A stretch of DNA of 64,000 nucleotides, taken from NCBI RefSeq assembly GCF_019097595.1, contig NC_080716.1:30539901-30603900 (forward strand), in the 5' to 3' direction. Shown here piece by piece: positions 1-13,386 of the stretch; position 1 is the first letter of the stretch; each line of letters opens with the position of its first letter. Both the position numbers and the translations under genes were made by a program. The notes under the pieces are model-generated. The model was not told the origin of the DNA, did not search any database, and saw nothing but the letters and a program-made list of their open reading frames with translations. Source of the DNA: Hemibagrus wyckioides (Eukaryota > Chordata > Actinopteri > Siluriformes > Bagridae).

Positions 1-73
1 GTCTAATAAAGTCTACCATGATGGACCTGCTGTCCCTTTCTGTTCTTCATCTTAATAAAACAAAGACAAGTAG

Positions 74-178
74 GGAAAGAAAGAAAGAAAGAAGTATATT
101 AAAAAAGAAAGAAAGAAAGAAAGAAAGAAAGAAAAAGAAAAAAGTAAGAGAGAGAGAGAGAGAGAGAGAAGAAAAAGT
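74..178. repeat. (GAAA)n and (AG)n microsatellite
   Basis: gaaa repeats at 78-145 followed by an (ag) run at 150-172. The overlapping short ORFs on both strands are low complexity. Confidence 0.9.
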
Positions 179-180
179 GA

Positions 181-1100
181 TGCAGGGAAGAAAGGATGAA
201 AAAGGAGAAAAGTTGAGGATGAAGGGAAGAGTGAAGTGTTTCCTCCGAAAGCCCAGCTGTTTCTCTGCAGAAAGTATTGGCACCCCTGCCTGAGTCCAGC
301 AGTGACCCGGGCGTGATCAGTAAAAATCCAGATGTTTATGTCATGCAGCGTAACCACGGTAACCGACTCTCCGTCCTGTAAATATTTCAGTTTCCTGTCT
401 TCAGAGAGATGCACGCTTCTCCCGAGTGAGCCTGAGGAGAGACCGCCGCTGTGTTTCAGACTGCAGAAGCTGAATAAACAGCATGCTAATTCACTATTAG
501 CAATACCATCAGCACCTTGGCCTTCCTGCTGTTTCTTTTTTTTCCTACATTCTCATTTGCATATCATTTGCATATGCAACCTTAGATCTGCTGCTTAACC
601 TGCGCCTCATCAGTATGCGGCTAATCTGAACGTAAGGCAGACATGCTAATCAGCTTATGAATAGCTATATGGCACACCTAATTACGCATCTTTAATTGGT
701 CATCATCTGAAATATACAAGTTTATTAGCATTTTTTAAAAACGTAATAATAAATTAGCGGTAGTAATTGCCTCCAGCAGACGCTAGCGTGTTTCTGTGGG
801 TGCGTGATATGCCGTCTTCTCTCATCGGAGATGATTGTTATTTCCTCTTATCATTCGATACAGCTAGCACAATCAATTACCGCTTCAGCTGTGACCGCTT
901 TAACGCCAGCTGATTTCTTAATGAACTTAGTTTCGCCATCATTCGTTCCGTACTTTCTTGCATGTCGCACTCGTCCTTGTCGCTTCTTCTCATGACATTG
1001 CTCCACTTTACCGCTCCGTCTCGATTCAATCCCAGCGCTAATCTCTCTGTTTGCTCTCTGAAAGGATCCGGGGATCCGTAAAAAAGCTACATCCAGACCT
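181..1100. other. Gene-free sequence, possible conserved non-coding element at 470-1060
   Basis: No coding signal. 470-1060 is of even composition and dense in homeodomain-type TAAT/ATTA cores (ctaatc, aattac, attagc) and two octamer-like atttgcat motifs (556-573), unlike the AT-rich flanks. Conservation is a guess from texture only. Confidence 0.3.
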
Positions 1101-1104
1101 TTTT

Positions 1105-2640
1105 TTATATCAAATAAGAGAGAGACATTGAGTGAATAATAAAATCACATGCATAAAAGAGTCAAATAAAAAGTAATGAATCATCTCAAAGAATCACATG
1201 AATCATATGACAAAAAAGAATTATCGGAAAGACTCACATGACAATAAATGAATCATCTGAAAGAATCACATAAGAATAAATAAACTGTGCGGAAGCAAAC
1301 GTTAAACAAAATAATAAATGAATCACATGAAAATAAATGAATCATCTGAAAGAGTCAAATGAACATAAAGTATGCATGCATGAATCACATAAGAATAAAT
1401 AAACCATTTGAAAAAATTGTTTCAAATAAAAACAATTATTCAAAAAAAAAATTATTCAAATAATTGAATTATTTGGAAGAATCACATGAAAAGTAACGAA
1501 CCATTAAGAAAAGTCACATGAACATAAATGAACCATGAGGAAAATCTCACATGAAAGTAAACAAATCATTTTAAAAGAATCACACGACAATAAATGAATC
1601 ATTTGAAATAATCACATGATAAAAAAGAATCATTGGAATGACTCACATGACAAAAAATCTGAAAGAATCACAAAAGATTAAATAAACCATGTGAAAAAAA
1701 GTTAAAGATGATAAAAAATAAATGAATCACCTGAGAGAATCACATGAAAAGTAATGAGTCATCTGAAAGAATCAAATGAACATAAAGTAATATAATAAAT
1801 AAACCATGTGGAGAAACTCACACAAAATAAATAAATCATTTCAAATCAAAGAATCACACAACAAAAAATGAATTATTTGAAAGAAACATATGAGAATAAA
1901 TGAATCATCTAAAGACTCACATGAAAAAAACGATTCATCTGAAAGAAACACATGGCAAAATAATCATCTCACATGAGAAGAAATGAATGAATCGCATAAT
2001 AAATAAACCAAGTGGAAAAAAAGTTATGAAAATAAATGAATCATCTGAAAGAATCACATGAAAGAATCACATGGACACAAATAAACCATGTGGAAAAACT
2101 CACATGAAAATAAATCAATCATATAAAAGAATCACAAGACAATGAATGAATCATCTGAGAGAATCACATGATAAAAAGAATCATACAAATATACAAACCA
2201 TGTAGAAAACCCCACATGAAAATACATTAATCATCTGAAAGAATCACATGAAAAGAAAAGAATTATATGAAAGAATCACACAAGAATCAATGAATCATAT
2301 GAAAAAAAAGTTATATTAAAATAAAAATAAATAAATAAAACAGCTACAGAAATCACATGACAATACATGAATCATTATTAAGCATATGACAATAAATGAA
2401 TCATGTAAAAGTATCACATAAGAATAAATGAATCATTTGGGGGGGAGGGTTATATAAAAATAAAAAATCATCTGAAGGAATCACGTGAAAGTAAATGAAT
2501 CATCAAGCGCTAGAGAATAAATGAACCATGTGGAAAAACCTGAATCATCTGAAAGAATCACTTGAAAATAAATGAATCAAATGAAAAAAACAAATGAATC
2601 ATTTGAAATAAATCACATGGATGATGAAATCAGAGGAGTT
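1105..2640. repeat. AT-rich minisatellite, ~32-bp units
   Basis: About 45 diverged units of aataaatgaatcatctgaaagaatcacatga type. Unit length varies, and variants are aaaccatgtggaaaaa and tcatttgaaa. No coding potential. Confidence 0.85.
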
Positions 2641-4229
2641 GCTCATTAAAAGTGGTTAAAATATTTGTTGTGTTCATGTAACACATTCATCACCAACTGT
2701 GCAAATAAAAGTTCCTAAGGTTAAGATATCCCTTAGCGATAATAATGTCAAATATTTTGTCTCGTAATTTTACTCCATCTCACCCGTCAGCATTCAAATT
2801 CATGCTAGCTTCGTTTCATTCGCTTTCTCTGCTCTCTGCTTTTTGCTCCCTCTAGTGGTAGCTTGTACACTTTGCTTCCTGTTTAGTGCATGAACCAGGA
2901 AGTGATATTAGCTAGGATTTTTTTTTGTTTTTAGTTCACCATTTTGTAGCTTCTCTCAGTTTTCTGGAATGTTCCTCACCAGCAAATCCAGCATGTTAAG
3001 GGTTACAGTGAGCAGGTAGGTGGAAAACTCCTCGTGACTATCCTCGTTACTTCAGACTAGCTAGCCATTTTCGTTATATAATTCCACAAACCTGTGTGTT
3101 TTTTATGATTTCTATACAAAACAAAACACATAATTGTTAGCATTTTGTGAATAGATTCATAGAACAGAGAGTTGCAGGTTGCCCCCTTGTGTGAAAAGAT
3201 ATATATTAAGGAATTAGCTCAGAAGAACAGGACGAAGAGTTTAATCCACGCCAAACAATTTGATTTTGTAATTTTTTTGTCAACAACAACAACAAAAAAA
3301 AAGTTAGTGGCTAACTAGCCTAGTGTCTAGGGTTATGCTAACACATGTAAAGTTGCTAGCATGTTATTATTAGCCAGGATGCTAGTTATTATAGCAAGGT
3401 GTGTTTAAACGTCATTATATACTAAACAAAAACGTTTACTAACGTTTAATATAAACCCCAATCAATCCATTTAAAGCAAAAAACGAATTTCGAAACCTTT
3501 TTCTCTGTTCTCGTTAATCATCCATCTCTCCTGGTTATGAAAACTAGCATCTCCCTTCATCCCCTGATTGCTAAAGCATTATATTTAAGTCCACTTTTCA
3601 GCTGTGGTGGAACTTTCTGGAAAGCGCGTCCGCTGCTTCACAGTTGTGGAGAAGCCAAAAAATTGGGAGGCGAACTATATTTAACGGGACGCATGGGAAA
3701 GAAGCGAGACTCTGGTTCTCAGTTCCAGGCAGAGCAAAAAAAAGAGATGAAAAAAGTGTGATTAGTTACCCTCAAGAGTTTAGCGCTATCAGAGCCATGG
3801 ATAGAAGAAACCCAGCCAATTATCCTGCTGAGCTTTAGCCTGTCGCCTCGACACCGGGGTCTGACGCTAAACTGGAATTCAGACCAATATGATGTGTGAC
3901 ACTTATTCATATCAGATCTGGTTAACGATCACGTGTATGATTAGCATTAGCATTGTTTTTTCTTTAGGAACCGTTTGTGTACAAAACAAGCAAAGAAACA
4001 TGTAAAAGAAAGGAACCCCTTGGAGCTGAATAGCATCAGGCGTCTGGGTTTATTCCTAACTGCCCGAGTGTCGGACGAATCGCTTCAGAGTCTGCAGGCT
4101 GTGAGATCAGTGGAGGCAGGAGGGAGCCGGAGCCGGAGGGAGCGCTGAGGAGCCACGCTGTTTGATTTGGGCGCCGTCCAGAGGAGCAGCGTGGGAAGTG
4201 TTCCAGAAAAGCGCAGAAGTGCTGGTGGT
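2641..4229. other. Gene-free AT-rich sequence
   Basis: No exon, RNA gene or recognisable element was seen. Scattered gctagc/ttagct words and an (AAC)n tract at 3282-3300. Confidence 0.4.
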
Positions 4230-4305
4230 GGTGGTGGAGGAGGAGGAGGAGGAGGAGGAAGGGGAGGAAGAAGAGGAAGAAGAGGAAGAGGACAGGGAGG
4301 AGGCT
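4228..4305. repeat. GGA/GAA-rich low-complexity tract
   Basis: Purine-only run of ggaggaggagg and gaagaggaaga. It explains overlapping Glu-rich, Gly-rich and Leu-rich ORFs of about 60-120 codons. Confidence 0.85.
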
Positions 4306-5440
4306 GCGCTTCAATCCAGCCTTGTTGTTCCCTTGTTGGTGAGGCTGTAACGAGACAGCAACAGATTGCAGTGCCAGCGTCTCATGTCTAGCCAAAACCT
4401 CCGCTGGCTTTGATCTGCTTTAAAAAAACGCAAACGTTTTTTCGTGGCTCTTGCTGACTTTTCTTCTCTCTCTGTTCAATCTGAACAAAGTTATACTCGA
4501 ATATCCCTCTGACTGCATAGCTCATGGCCTGGAACACTAGGTTAGGATATGCTGTGCTAGCTGAGATGCTAACAAACACTCCATTCCCTGACATGAAGGA
4601 TTACAGTGTAAACATATAGAATAAATATTCATTCATCTCATTCCACAGCAACAGTTACTAGCTGTTACTAGCAGTTATAGCTTCTATTCAATTAAACAAC
4701 GACACATGGTGTTTCTTTTATCCATTTCTAGTTACAATGAACATCTTAAAAGCAGGTTAGCATCTTTTATAGGGCTTAAATACTTACTTATCTATTGATC
4801 TACTTATATATTATTTCTATAATATGTAAAGTTTAGCTACGAGCACAAAAATGTGTGTGAGATTTCTCATGATTTAATGTAGAATATATTCTTTACACAG
4901 CTTATATTTTGTTTATTTATTTATTTATTTTTCACTTAATTTCAATTTTATTTCAATTTTACTCATTTATTTTGTTATTGTTTTTATTTTATCATTTGTT
5001 TCCTAATTAATTTAGTTGAGTATTAAGTTTATTCATTTATTTAGTTAGTTAATTAGTTAGTTACAGTTTTTTGTAGTTAATTATTTATTTTAATTAATTT
5101 ATTTATTAAACTGTTGCATTTTTATTTATCTATGTTTTTATTAATTTATTATTCATTCAATATGTTATTTTTATTATTGTATTATTTGTTTACTAATTAA
5201 TTCTATTTCCTTTGAAATGTATTTAATTTTTTTATTTATTTGAATGTATTTATTTCACTTTAGTTCCCTATATATTTCTTTATTTACTATTTGTTTCATT
5301 CATATATAATTCATTTACTTTGTTACTTTTAATTTTAATCTTAAAACTGTGTACCAGTTTCACTTGTTTGTTTGTTTGTTTGTTTATTTTACTTAATTGT
5401 TTTATTTTATTTTTTATTATCAGTGCATGTTGGTGTCACA
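4306..5440. repeat. Unique sequence then diffuse TTTA-rich region
   Basis: 4306-4905 shows nothing recognisable. 4905-5440 is dominated by irregular tttatttattt and ttagttagttaa words with a (TTTG)n tract near 5366-5385. It looks like an old decayed microsatellite. Confidence 0.6.
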
Positions 5441-6112
5441 GCTTTTTAACGGTTCATCTCTGTGTGGATCACGTCCTTGTCCTTCCCCATGTTGAAGCGG
5501 GAAACACTTCTGTCCTTCCTCCCGCCCCCTTGTCCCTCCCTCCATCCTCTTTACCTCTCCTCCTCTGTGTGGTTGACAGAAGTGACCTCGCTGCCCTCAA
5601 TATCTCCGTCTGTCAGTCAGCGTGAGCGAGTTTATCAGCACACGTCGGATCGAGGCGCTCGTCTCCGTGGGGACGTTAACCATTTGCATACTGAAATTGG
5701 CTCTGGGCCACAAAGGGGGCGGGTCCAACACGTCGCATAATTACAGCTGATAATGAGGACGGCTAACAAGCGTGTGGCAGGATATTAGCGGCATCTCATC
5801 CGGTCAGAGGTCAGGGAATAGCGAGGGAAGCTTTCACCGAGCGCTAATAATGCAGCTTGGATGCAGGGTCATGTCGAGGAAGCTGATTGGTGGAACGGAA
5901 CAGAGCAAATTAGCATAATGTTTTGTTTGCAAAATACGACACGACCTAAAGCCTTATCAAGCTCACGAATTCCGTCCACATCCAATTGTTTAAAATAAAC
6001 CTCAGGTCAGAGATTGTTACGCTTCAGTGGCTGTTAGATAGTGAAGAGGCGCGGCAAGACGATGTCATCAAAAAGCGCCAGACAGATGACAGCTGTTACT
6101 GAGCTAACTTTA
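5441..6112. other. Gene-free sequence, possible conserved non-coding element at 5570-5960
   Basis: Contains balanced-composition sequence such as ttgcatactgaaattggctc, cgcataattacagctgataa and ggatattagcggcatctcat, with homeodomain cores. No ORF or RNA was recognised. Confidence 0.3.
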
Positions 6113-6116
6113 TTTT

Positions 6117-6117
6117 T

Positions 6118-6196
<79 letters not shown>
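6117..6196. repeat. (GATA)n microsatellite
   Basis: About 20 perfect gata units. Confidence 0.97.
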
Positions 6197-7380
6197 GAAT
6201 GTGAGTGCAAATAATATTTTGTAATATAATAATATTTATAAAAATTTTACATTTTTTTTTGTAAATGAAGAAATATTTGATGGAGAAATAAAAATTACAG
6301 GTCTGAATAACAAAATTGTTTAATTGTAGGGAAAAAAAATCATTAAACACTTTCATTTAAAAATATAGCATGAAATGACTGATTCTAAAAACACTTTACA
6401 CGCATATTTTATTTGATTATTATTATTATTTTTTATTTATTTTGCCATGAATAATTTCAGTGGGCTGCATCAGATGAGCAGACACACTGAACCTAAATGT
6501 TCTTTATTCATAATTTATTATGGTTTTTTTTATTATTTATTTATTTTTTTAATAAAAGTTCATTTTCTGTAAGGCGCGTGTGAGATTACAGCAGAAGACG
6601 AGAAGGTTATTTATGATGATTAGGAATAAAAGATGTGTTTATTCAATATTTACCATTATTAATTCCATTTTTCACACACACACACACACACACACGGAGT
6701 GAACGAACAAACTTATAGCAAAAGGAGGGTGTAGTTGCTGTTATAGATTGCAGAAAGTGTGTGTGTGTGTGATATAGAGACATCTGCTTGTGGTAATTAC
6801 ACCTTTTATCCCCTTTAAGGATAGTCGTCTCTATGAATAGTTGCAGAGCTTCTCAGGAACAGCTGTACAATTAAAAAAAAAAAACTTTAGTGCATTCTGT
6901 TTTTTTTTTTTCTATAAAAGATGAAATATCATTCACTCGTCACTTAAAAAAAAAAAAAACAGCACAGAACCCCTGTCCCTGTATCCATTGTGTGAGAATT
7001 CAATAAGGTGTTATTAAAAACGCTTGAAGCGGTTGTAGTGACGACGTCGTGCACGCTCGGGCCTGATTACGCATTTTAATGAGGATGTGATTCAGAGGGA
7101 GAGGGAGAGGGAGAGGGAGAGAGAGAGGGAGAGAGAGAGAGAGAGAGAGAGAACAACATGGAACAAAAGAATGAAAAACAAAAGGCAGCGTGTGGAACAA
7201 TACGCCGGCATGATCAAATCTGCATCCTGACAAATCAACATGTTTTATTCAACAACCGTGAGGTGTGTGTGTAAGAGAGAGAGAGAGTTGCATTATGGGT
7301 AGAGCTGAGAAATAAATTGCACTTTAATCATGATCACAAGATTTAAACTCTGACAATTAATTCAACTCCCACCGCAGCGC
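6197..7380. other. Gene-free AT-rich sequence with short microsatellites
   Basis: Contains (AC)n 6675-6695, (GT)n 6758-6771, A and T runs at 6870-6960, and (GAGAGG)n then (GA)n at 7095-7153. Nothing coding. Confidence 0.6.
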
Positions 7381-7540
7381 CGCGTTCCGATTGGTCAGAG
7401 GGTGTTGATTAGTTCATTCTGATAGGTGCCATAGTTTCTATGGTAACAGCTGGTGTCACCGAAAGAGATCGATAGAAGCTGGTGGATGTTTGTGGAGCTT
7501 GTAAGGAAGGAGTCTCCAGTGTCAGCGCTTTGGAACAGTC
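7380..7540 (-). mobile_element. MITE family E fragment
   Basis: Plus-strand text reads the family backwards: ccgattggtcagagggtgtt, tagtttctatggtaacagct and aaggagtctccagtgtcagc. Confidence 0.55.
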
Positions 7541-8190
7541 GGAATTTTTTATGTTTTATTTTTAGAATTTTTTTTGTTTGTTTGTTTTTTTGGTCACTCA
7601 GGTTTTTTTAATTGATGAATTTATTTATTTATTTAACTAGCTGATCAGGTAAATGTGAAAGTAAAGCTTTCCAGTGAGTGTTGTGAAAGTAATGGTACCC
7701 CCTTGCAAGACTATGTATTTGAAATAATACATATTTCCATTTCTCATCATATATCCTTTTGTCATCCTTCCTCCATCACGCCATTCATCAACAGCTAATC
7801 TCAGAGGTCAACAGAAGTCCCGCCAGGGACAAGGGGCCAAATCCCTAGTGCTTCTCCTGAACAAATAACACACCGTGACCTTTGACCCCTGGCGCAGGAT
7901 AAGAATCAGAGTCTGGATTCTGCAGCTGGTCACCAATTTCTCTCTCTCTCTTTTTTTTTTATCTTCTTCCAGTTCCTTGACTCTGCATGGCAGATCAGAC
8001 CTGCCTCTGCCCCTCAATCTCTCTCTCTCTCACTCTCTTTCTCTCTAAAAATCATCCATACATAATTCATCATGTGTTTCCCCCCAACAGCAGCGAGCCA
8101 TCCTAGCAACAGGATCCTAGCAACAGCAGCGACTCTCTCCTCCACAATCAGCCTATAGGGAACAGTCATGTCTCACTAAATTCATCCAAT
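7541..8190. other. Gene-free sequence
   Basis: AT-rich with CT tracts at 7940-7960 and 8018-8046. No gene or element recognised. Confidence 0.4.
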
Positions 8191-8195
8191 CACTA

Positions 8196-8305
8196 GAGAG
8201 AGAGAGAGATGGGTTGAGAGACACTGACAGCAGGGAAGAGATCGAGACAGACAGACAGACAGACAACAGAGAAGTAGATGGAGTGAGAGACACTGACAGC
8301 AGGGG

Positions 8306-8348
<43 letters not shown>

Positions 8349-8500
8349 GAAATAGATGGAGTGAGAAACACTGACAGCAGGGGACACAGACAGACAGACA
8401 GACAGATAGACAGACAGACAGAGAAGTAGATGGAGTGAGAAACACTGACAGGAGGGGAGAGAGAGAGAGAGAGAGAAACAGACAGACAAACAGAGAGGGA
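8196..8500. repeat. GACA-rich tandem repeat, ~65-75 bp units
   Basis: Four units of agaagtagatggagtgagaa, acactgacagcagggga, each followed by a variable (GACA)n run, flanked by (GA)n. Confidence 0.85.
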
Positions 8501-9120
8501 TGTAGAGAAAAAGAGAGAAGCTTTACTGGAGCTCCTTACATTTTTCCATTAGAATAGTTGTAATATGAGATAAGACAGTTAAAACACAGTGCAACTACAA
8601 GAAGATAACCAAAAGCACTACTTATCTTAACAATTCCTCTAAACTTTTAGAAGAAAAGAGAAAATCTTTATGATCTAATCACCAGCTAACAGGCTAACAG
8701 AAGAAGAGCAGGAGCAGCTAAAGTAAGAAGAGAGTTAAAACAACAAAAGATTCCTGACTTTCTGCTCAAGTCCTCTGCAGTAAATAGTGAATGAAAACCT
8801 TCAGTTACACAAAATTGCTGCAGAACCTTCTAAATAATCAAGCTTCCTTCCTAACACAGCTAGCAACAATGTGTGAGCCATTGCTGATCAATAATGAGAA
8901 ATCTCCGCCCCCTTTGCCATATCTGTGCTCAAATGAACTAAAGAATACACAGATTGCAGTGTAGACCTGAGCGTGGGGGAGGGTCATGAGGTGGGACAAG
9001 GGGAGGAGCAAGGTGAGGGTCTCTCAACACCATACAGCACAGCACAGGACAGACAGGTGAAAAGGACGGTGTCAGAGAGAACCTTTTTCTAAAAGTGGTA
9101 GAGCTGACAGCACTCTAAGA
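8501..9120. other. Gene-free sequence leading into the retroelement-like remnant
   Basis: No clear feature. The last 200 bp (from about 8930) may be the 5' part of the broken retroelement that follows. Confidence 0.3.
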
Positions 9121-9384
9121 GATGGTACTTACCAGCAGATAAAAGATGAGCTTTATGAAGACCTCAGCGCTGGAGCTGAGAGAAGACTTTCAAAAGCTCC
9201 AACAAATCTGAGACATGCTGAGGATTGAACAGTAAGGGAAGAGCTCTACCTCAGGGACCATATAATCTACAGCCTGCGAGAGCAGCTAGAGAGAATCAAA
9301 GCTAGGCAACAATCACCCAATCCAGCAAAGGGTAGACCCCCTCATCTACCATACCACCATCCAGGACTAATAACTAATAACTAG

Positions 9385-9700
9385 ACAAAGCCACAGCCAC
9401 AGAAACCTTGGATAGCCACCAAGCCCCCAGCCACAGCCACCAAGCCTGCAGCTACAGCCACCAAACCCCCAGCCACAGCCACACTATCCCCAGCCACAGC
9501 CACACTATCCCCAGCCACAGCCACCATACCCTCAGCCACAGCCATTGAAACCTCAGACAGCCACCCTACCCCCAGCCACAGCCACCTTACCCTCAGCCAC
9601 AGCCACCATACCTACAGCCACTGAGGCCTCAGAAAGCCACCATAGCCACAGCCACTGAGACCTCAGAATACAGCCACCTTACCCTTTGCCACAAACATTG
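9385..9700 (+). repeat. CCCCAGCCACAGCCACC minisatellite, first block
   Basis: Tandem 18-20 bp units, e.g. ccccagccacagccaccata, with longer units containing ctgagacctcagaa. It follows the coiled-coil-like ORF remnant in the same frame at first. Confidence 0.8.
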
Positions 9701-10415
9701 TGTTATGTCCCGTCTAGGGTAAAGGGTCAACAAGAAAGAATTGATGACACAGGAGGGAGTGAAAAAAAGGGCATCAAGGTTGTATTTTTAATGAAATCCA
9801 AGGGGTTTAGAGTACAATGGGGGAGTGTAGCTACCAACTACTTTCCAGGTCTCTAAATACCCTACTTCACAAAAGGAAATAAAATAAAAGTTCATTCCCT
9901 AACTTCCTATCCAAACCAATCAATAAAAGGATCCAAAAAAGAAAATGGTTTTGGTCTCCCTACATCCTCAAAATCCCTTGTATGACTATTTACAGTGGTA
10001 AGAAGAAATTTACAGTCAAGAGTCAAGGTCTGATCACAGGTGATAGGCCGTATTATAAATGGTTGGGCTGGTCAAACAGAAACAGTAGCAAACAGTCATT
10101 TCCTTATGCTCAAACACTCAAACAAACACACACTGATATTCTCTGTCTTACTAGCATATACCTAGAAAACTAGTAGACAAGGCAGAGCAAATACAGCAAG
10201 TGAGCACAAGACAGAGCAAAAACAGCAAGTGAGCAAAAGGCTGAAGCAAGAAGTGATCAAGAAGATTTCTTATAGGCTGCAAGGAGTCAGCTGACCATGC
10301 AGGGCTTGGCACCAAGTAGACTGGGGGAACCAATTATTCTTCTTCCTAAACAGAAGACACAAACATCTCCCAAAACAAAAGAAAACACAGAAGTAATACA
10401 AAAGGGACCGTAATT
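9700..10415. other. Interruption of the proline-rich array by unrelated sequence
   Basis: About 715 bp of non-repetitive AT-rich sequence splits the minisatellite. It begins tgttatgtcccgtctaggg, which looks like an LTR edge (read in reverse it ends ...ctagacgggacataaca). I could not find a matching other end or a clear target duplication. It also includes agcaagtgagcaaaa-type short repeats at 10190-10245. Confidence 0.3.
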
Positions 10416-10419
10416 TAGA

Positions 10420-10820
10420 CCTCAGAAAGCCATCACACCCCCAGCCACAGCCACTGAGACCATAGAAGACAGCCACCATACCCTCAGCCACATCCACTGA
10501 GACCTCAGAAGACAGCCACCATACCCCCAGCCACAGCCATCTTACCCCCAGCCACATAGACTTCAAAAGACAGCCACCATAGCCCCAGCCACAGCCACCA
10601 TACCACCAGCCACAGCCACTGAGACCTCACACAGCCACCATACCCGCAGCCACGGCCATCATACCCCCAGCCACAGCAACTGTCACCTCAGCCAGTGCCA
10701 CCATACCACCAGCCACAGCCACCTTACCCTCAGGCACAGCCACTGAGACCTCAGCCAGAGCCACCATACCACCAGTCACAGACATCTTACCCCCAGTCAC
10801 AGCTACTAAGACCCCCAAAA
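10420..10820 (+). repeat. CCCCAGCCACAGCCACC minisatellite, second block
   Basis: Same units as 9385-9700, with actgagacctcagaagacag variants and a Pro/Gln reading (PYHQPQPPYPQAQ) in one frame. It ends next to the hAT-type MITE at 10842. Confidence 0.8.
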
Positions 10821-10841
10821 AGAGCCATTAAGACTATAGAC

Positions 10842-11035
10842 CATTGGTGTCAAACCGGATCCACAAAGGGCCGTGTGGGTACAGGTTTTCATTCCAACCA
10901 AGCAGAAGCCACACCTGATTCCACCTGTTTAATCAACTGATCTTGGCTTTCAGTAGACTCAGGTGTGGCTTCTGCTCAGTTGGAATGAAAACCTGCACCC
11001 ACATGGCCCTTTGTGGATCTGGGTTGATACCCCTA
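10842..11035. mobile_element. Palindromic hAT-type MITE with 8-bp target duplication
   Basis: 194-bp foldback element. The left arm begins cattggtgtcaaacc and contains caggttttcattccaac, caagcagaagccacacctga. The right arm is its inverse (tcaggtgtggcttctgctc, gttggaatgaaaacctgc, ggttgataccccta). A short AT-rich loop lies between. The same 8 bases, ctatagac, flank both ends (10834-10841 and 11036-11043), matching the 8-bp duplication made by hAT transposases. It resembles the short inverted-repeat elements described in teleosts. Non-coding. Confidence 0.8.
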
Positions 11036-11670
11036 CTATAGACAAAGCCACCAAGACTGTGGAAAGAGGCACCAAGACCCCAGACAGATCCACAGTTCCT
11101 CCACACAGTGCCACAAATTTCTGCTGAGAAAACTCCTACTGCCACAGAAAAACATCCTCAACAAAATCCCCAACACACATAAACTTTGTCATTCTATTAG
11201 ACTCAAATTCTCAAGCTTAAATTCTTAGATGAAGAACAGCTCTTCCCTGGATGCAGATGCACTAAACTGGTGTGTTCTAGGACCCGCAACACACTTGAGC
11301 TTGTCACTAAGACCATTTCCAATGAGCCAAGACACATCATCATTCACATAGCACTTAACATCTGACAGCACAACAAGGAGGAGTTGAGTCTCTCAAAAGA
11401 GTGGCACAAACTGATACACGCAAGTTTCCTCCCTTCAAAATTATAATCTCTATCTTCCAACCCAGGAGAGATGGTCACCCTGTTGCCATCCAGCAGGTCA
11501 ACACAGAGATCACCCACGGCTGTGTATCAATGTTAAACGTTCACCTGACACACCGACCCAACCTCAGCATCCACAGCCTCCGCGACTACATCCACCTACA
11601 CAGAGACGCAGCAGACATGTTTACAAAGAACCTTACAGAACCCAGATGCCCTCAGAGAAGCAACATATGA

Positions 11671-13386
<1,716 letters not shown>

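Larger units (their letters stand above)
9121..11670 (+). pseudogene. Broken retroelement-like ORF: coiled coil, proline-rich repeats, SGNH/esterase-like end
   Basis: 9121-9381 translates, with one internal TGA at 9226, to a charged helical segment (DGTYQQIKDELYEDLSAGAE ... REELYLRDHIIYSLREQLER). Next come Pro/Ala/Thr repeats from (cc)ccagccacagccacc units at 9385-9700 and 10420-10820. At 11219-11362, a segment reads FLDEEQLFPGCRCTKLV ... LELVTKTISNEPRHIIIH. 11420-11667 reads KFPPFKIIISIFQPRRDGHP ... NLSIHSLRDYIHLHRDAADM then stop. The IIIH, FPP-hydrophobic-S and D-x-x-H (DYIH) spacing resembles SGNH/GDSL esterase-like proteins seen in fish and in ORF1 of CR1/L2-type LINEs. The catalytic GTND segment is destroyed. 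The family assignment is inference. Confidence 0.45.

Noticed and set aside
4036..4395. ORFs rich in Glu, Gly or Leu around the GGA tract
   Set aside because: All three frames are open only because of the purine triplet run. No domain.
9700..10415. Solo LTR call
   Set aside because: One LTR-like edge (tgttatgtcccg) was seen, but no matching second edge or target duplication.
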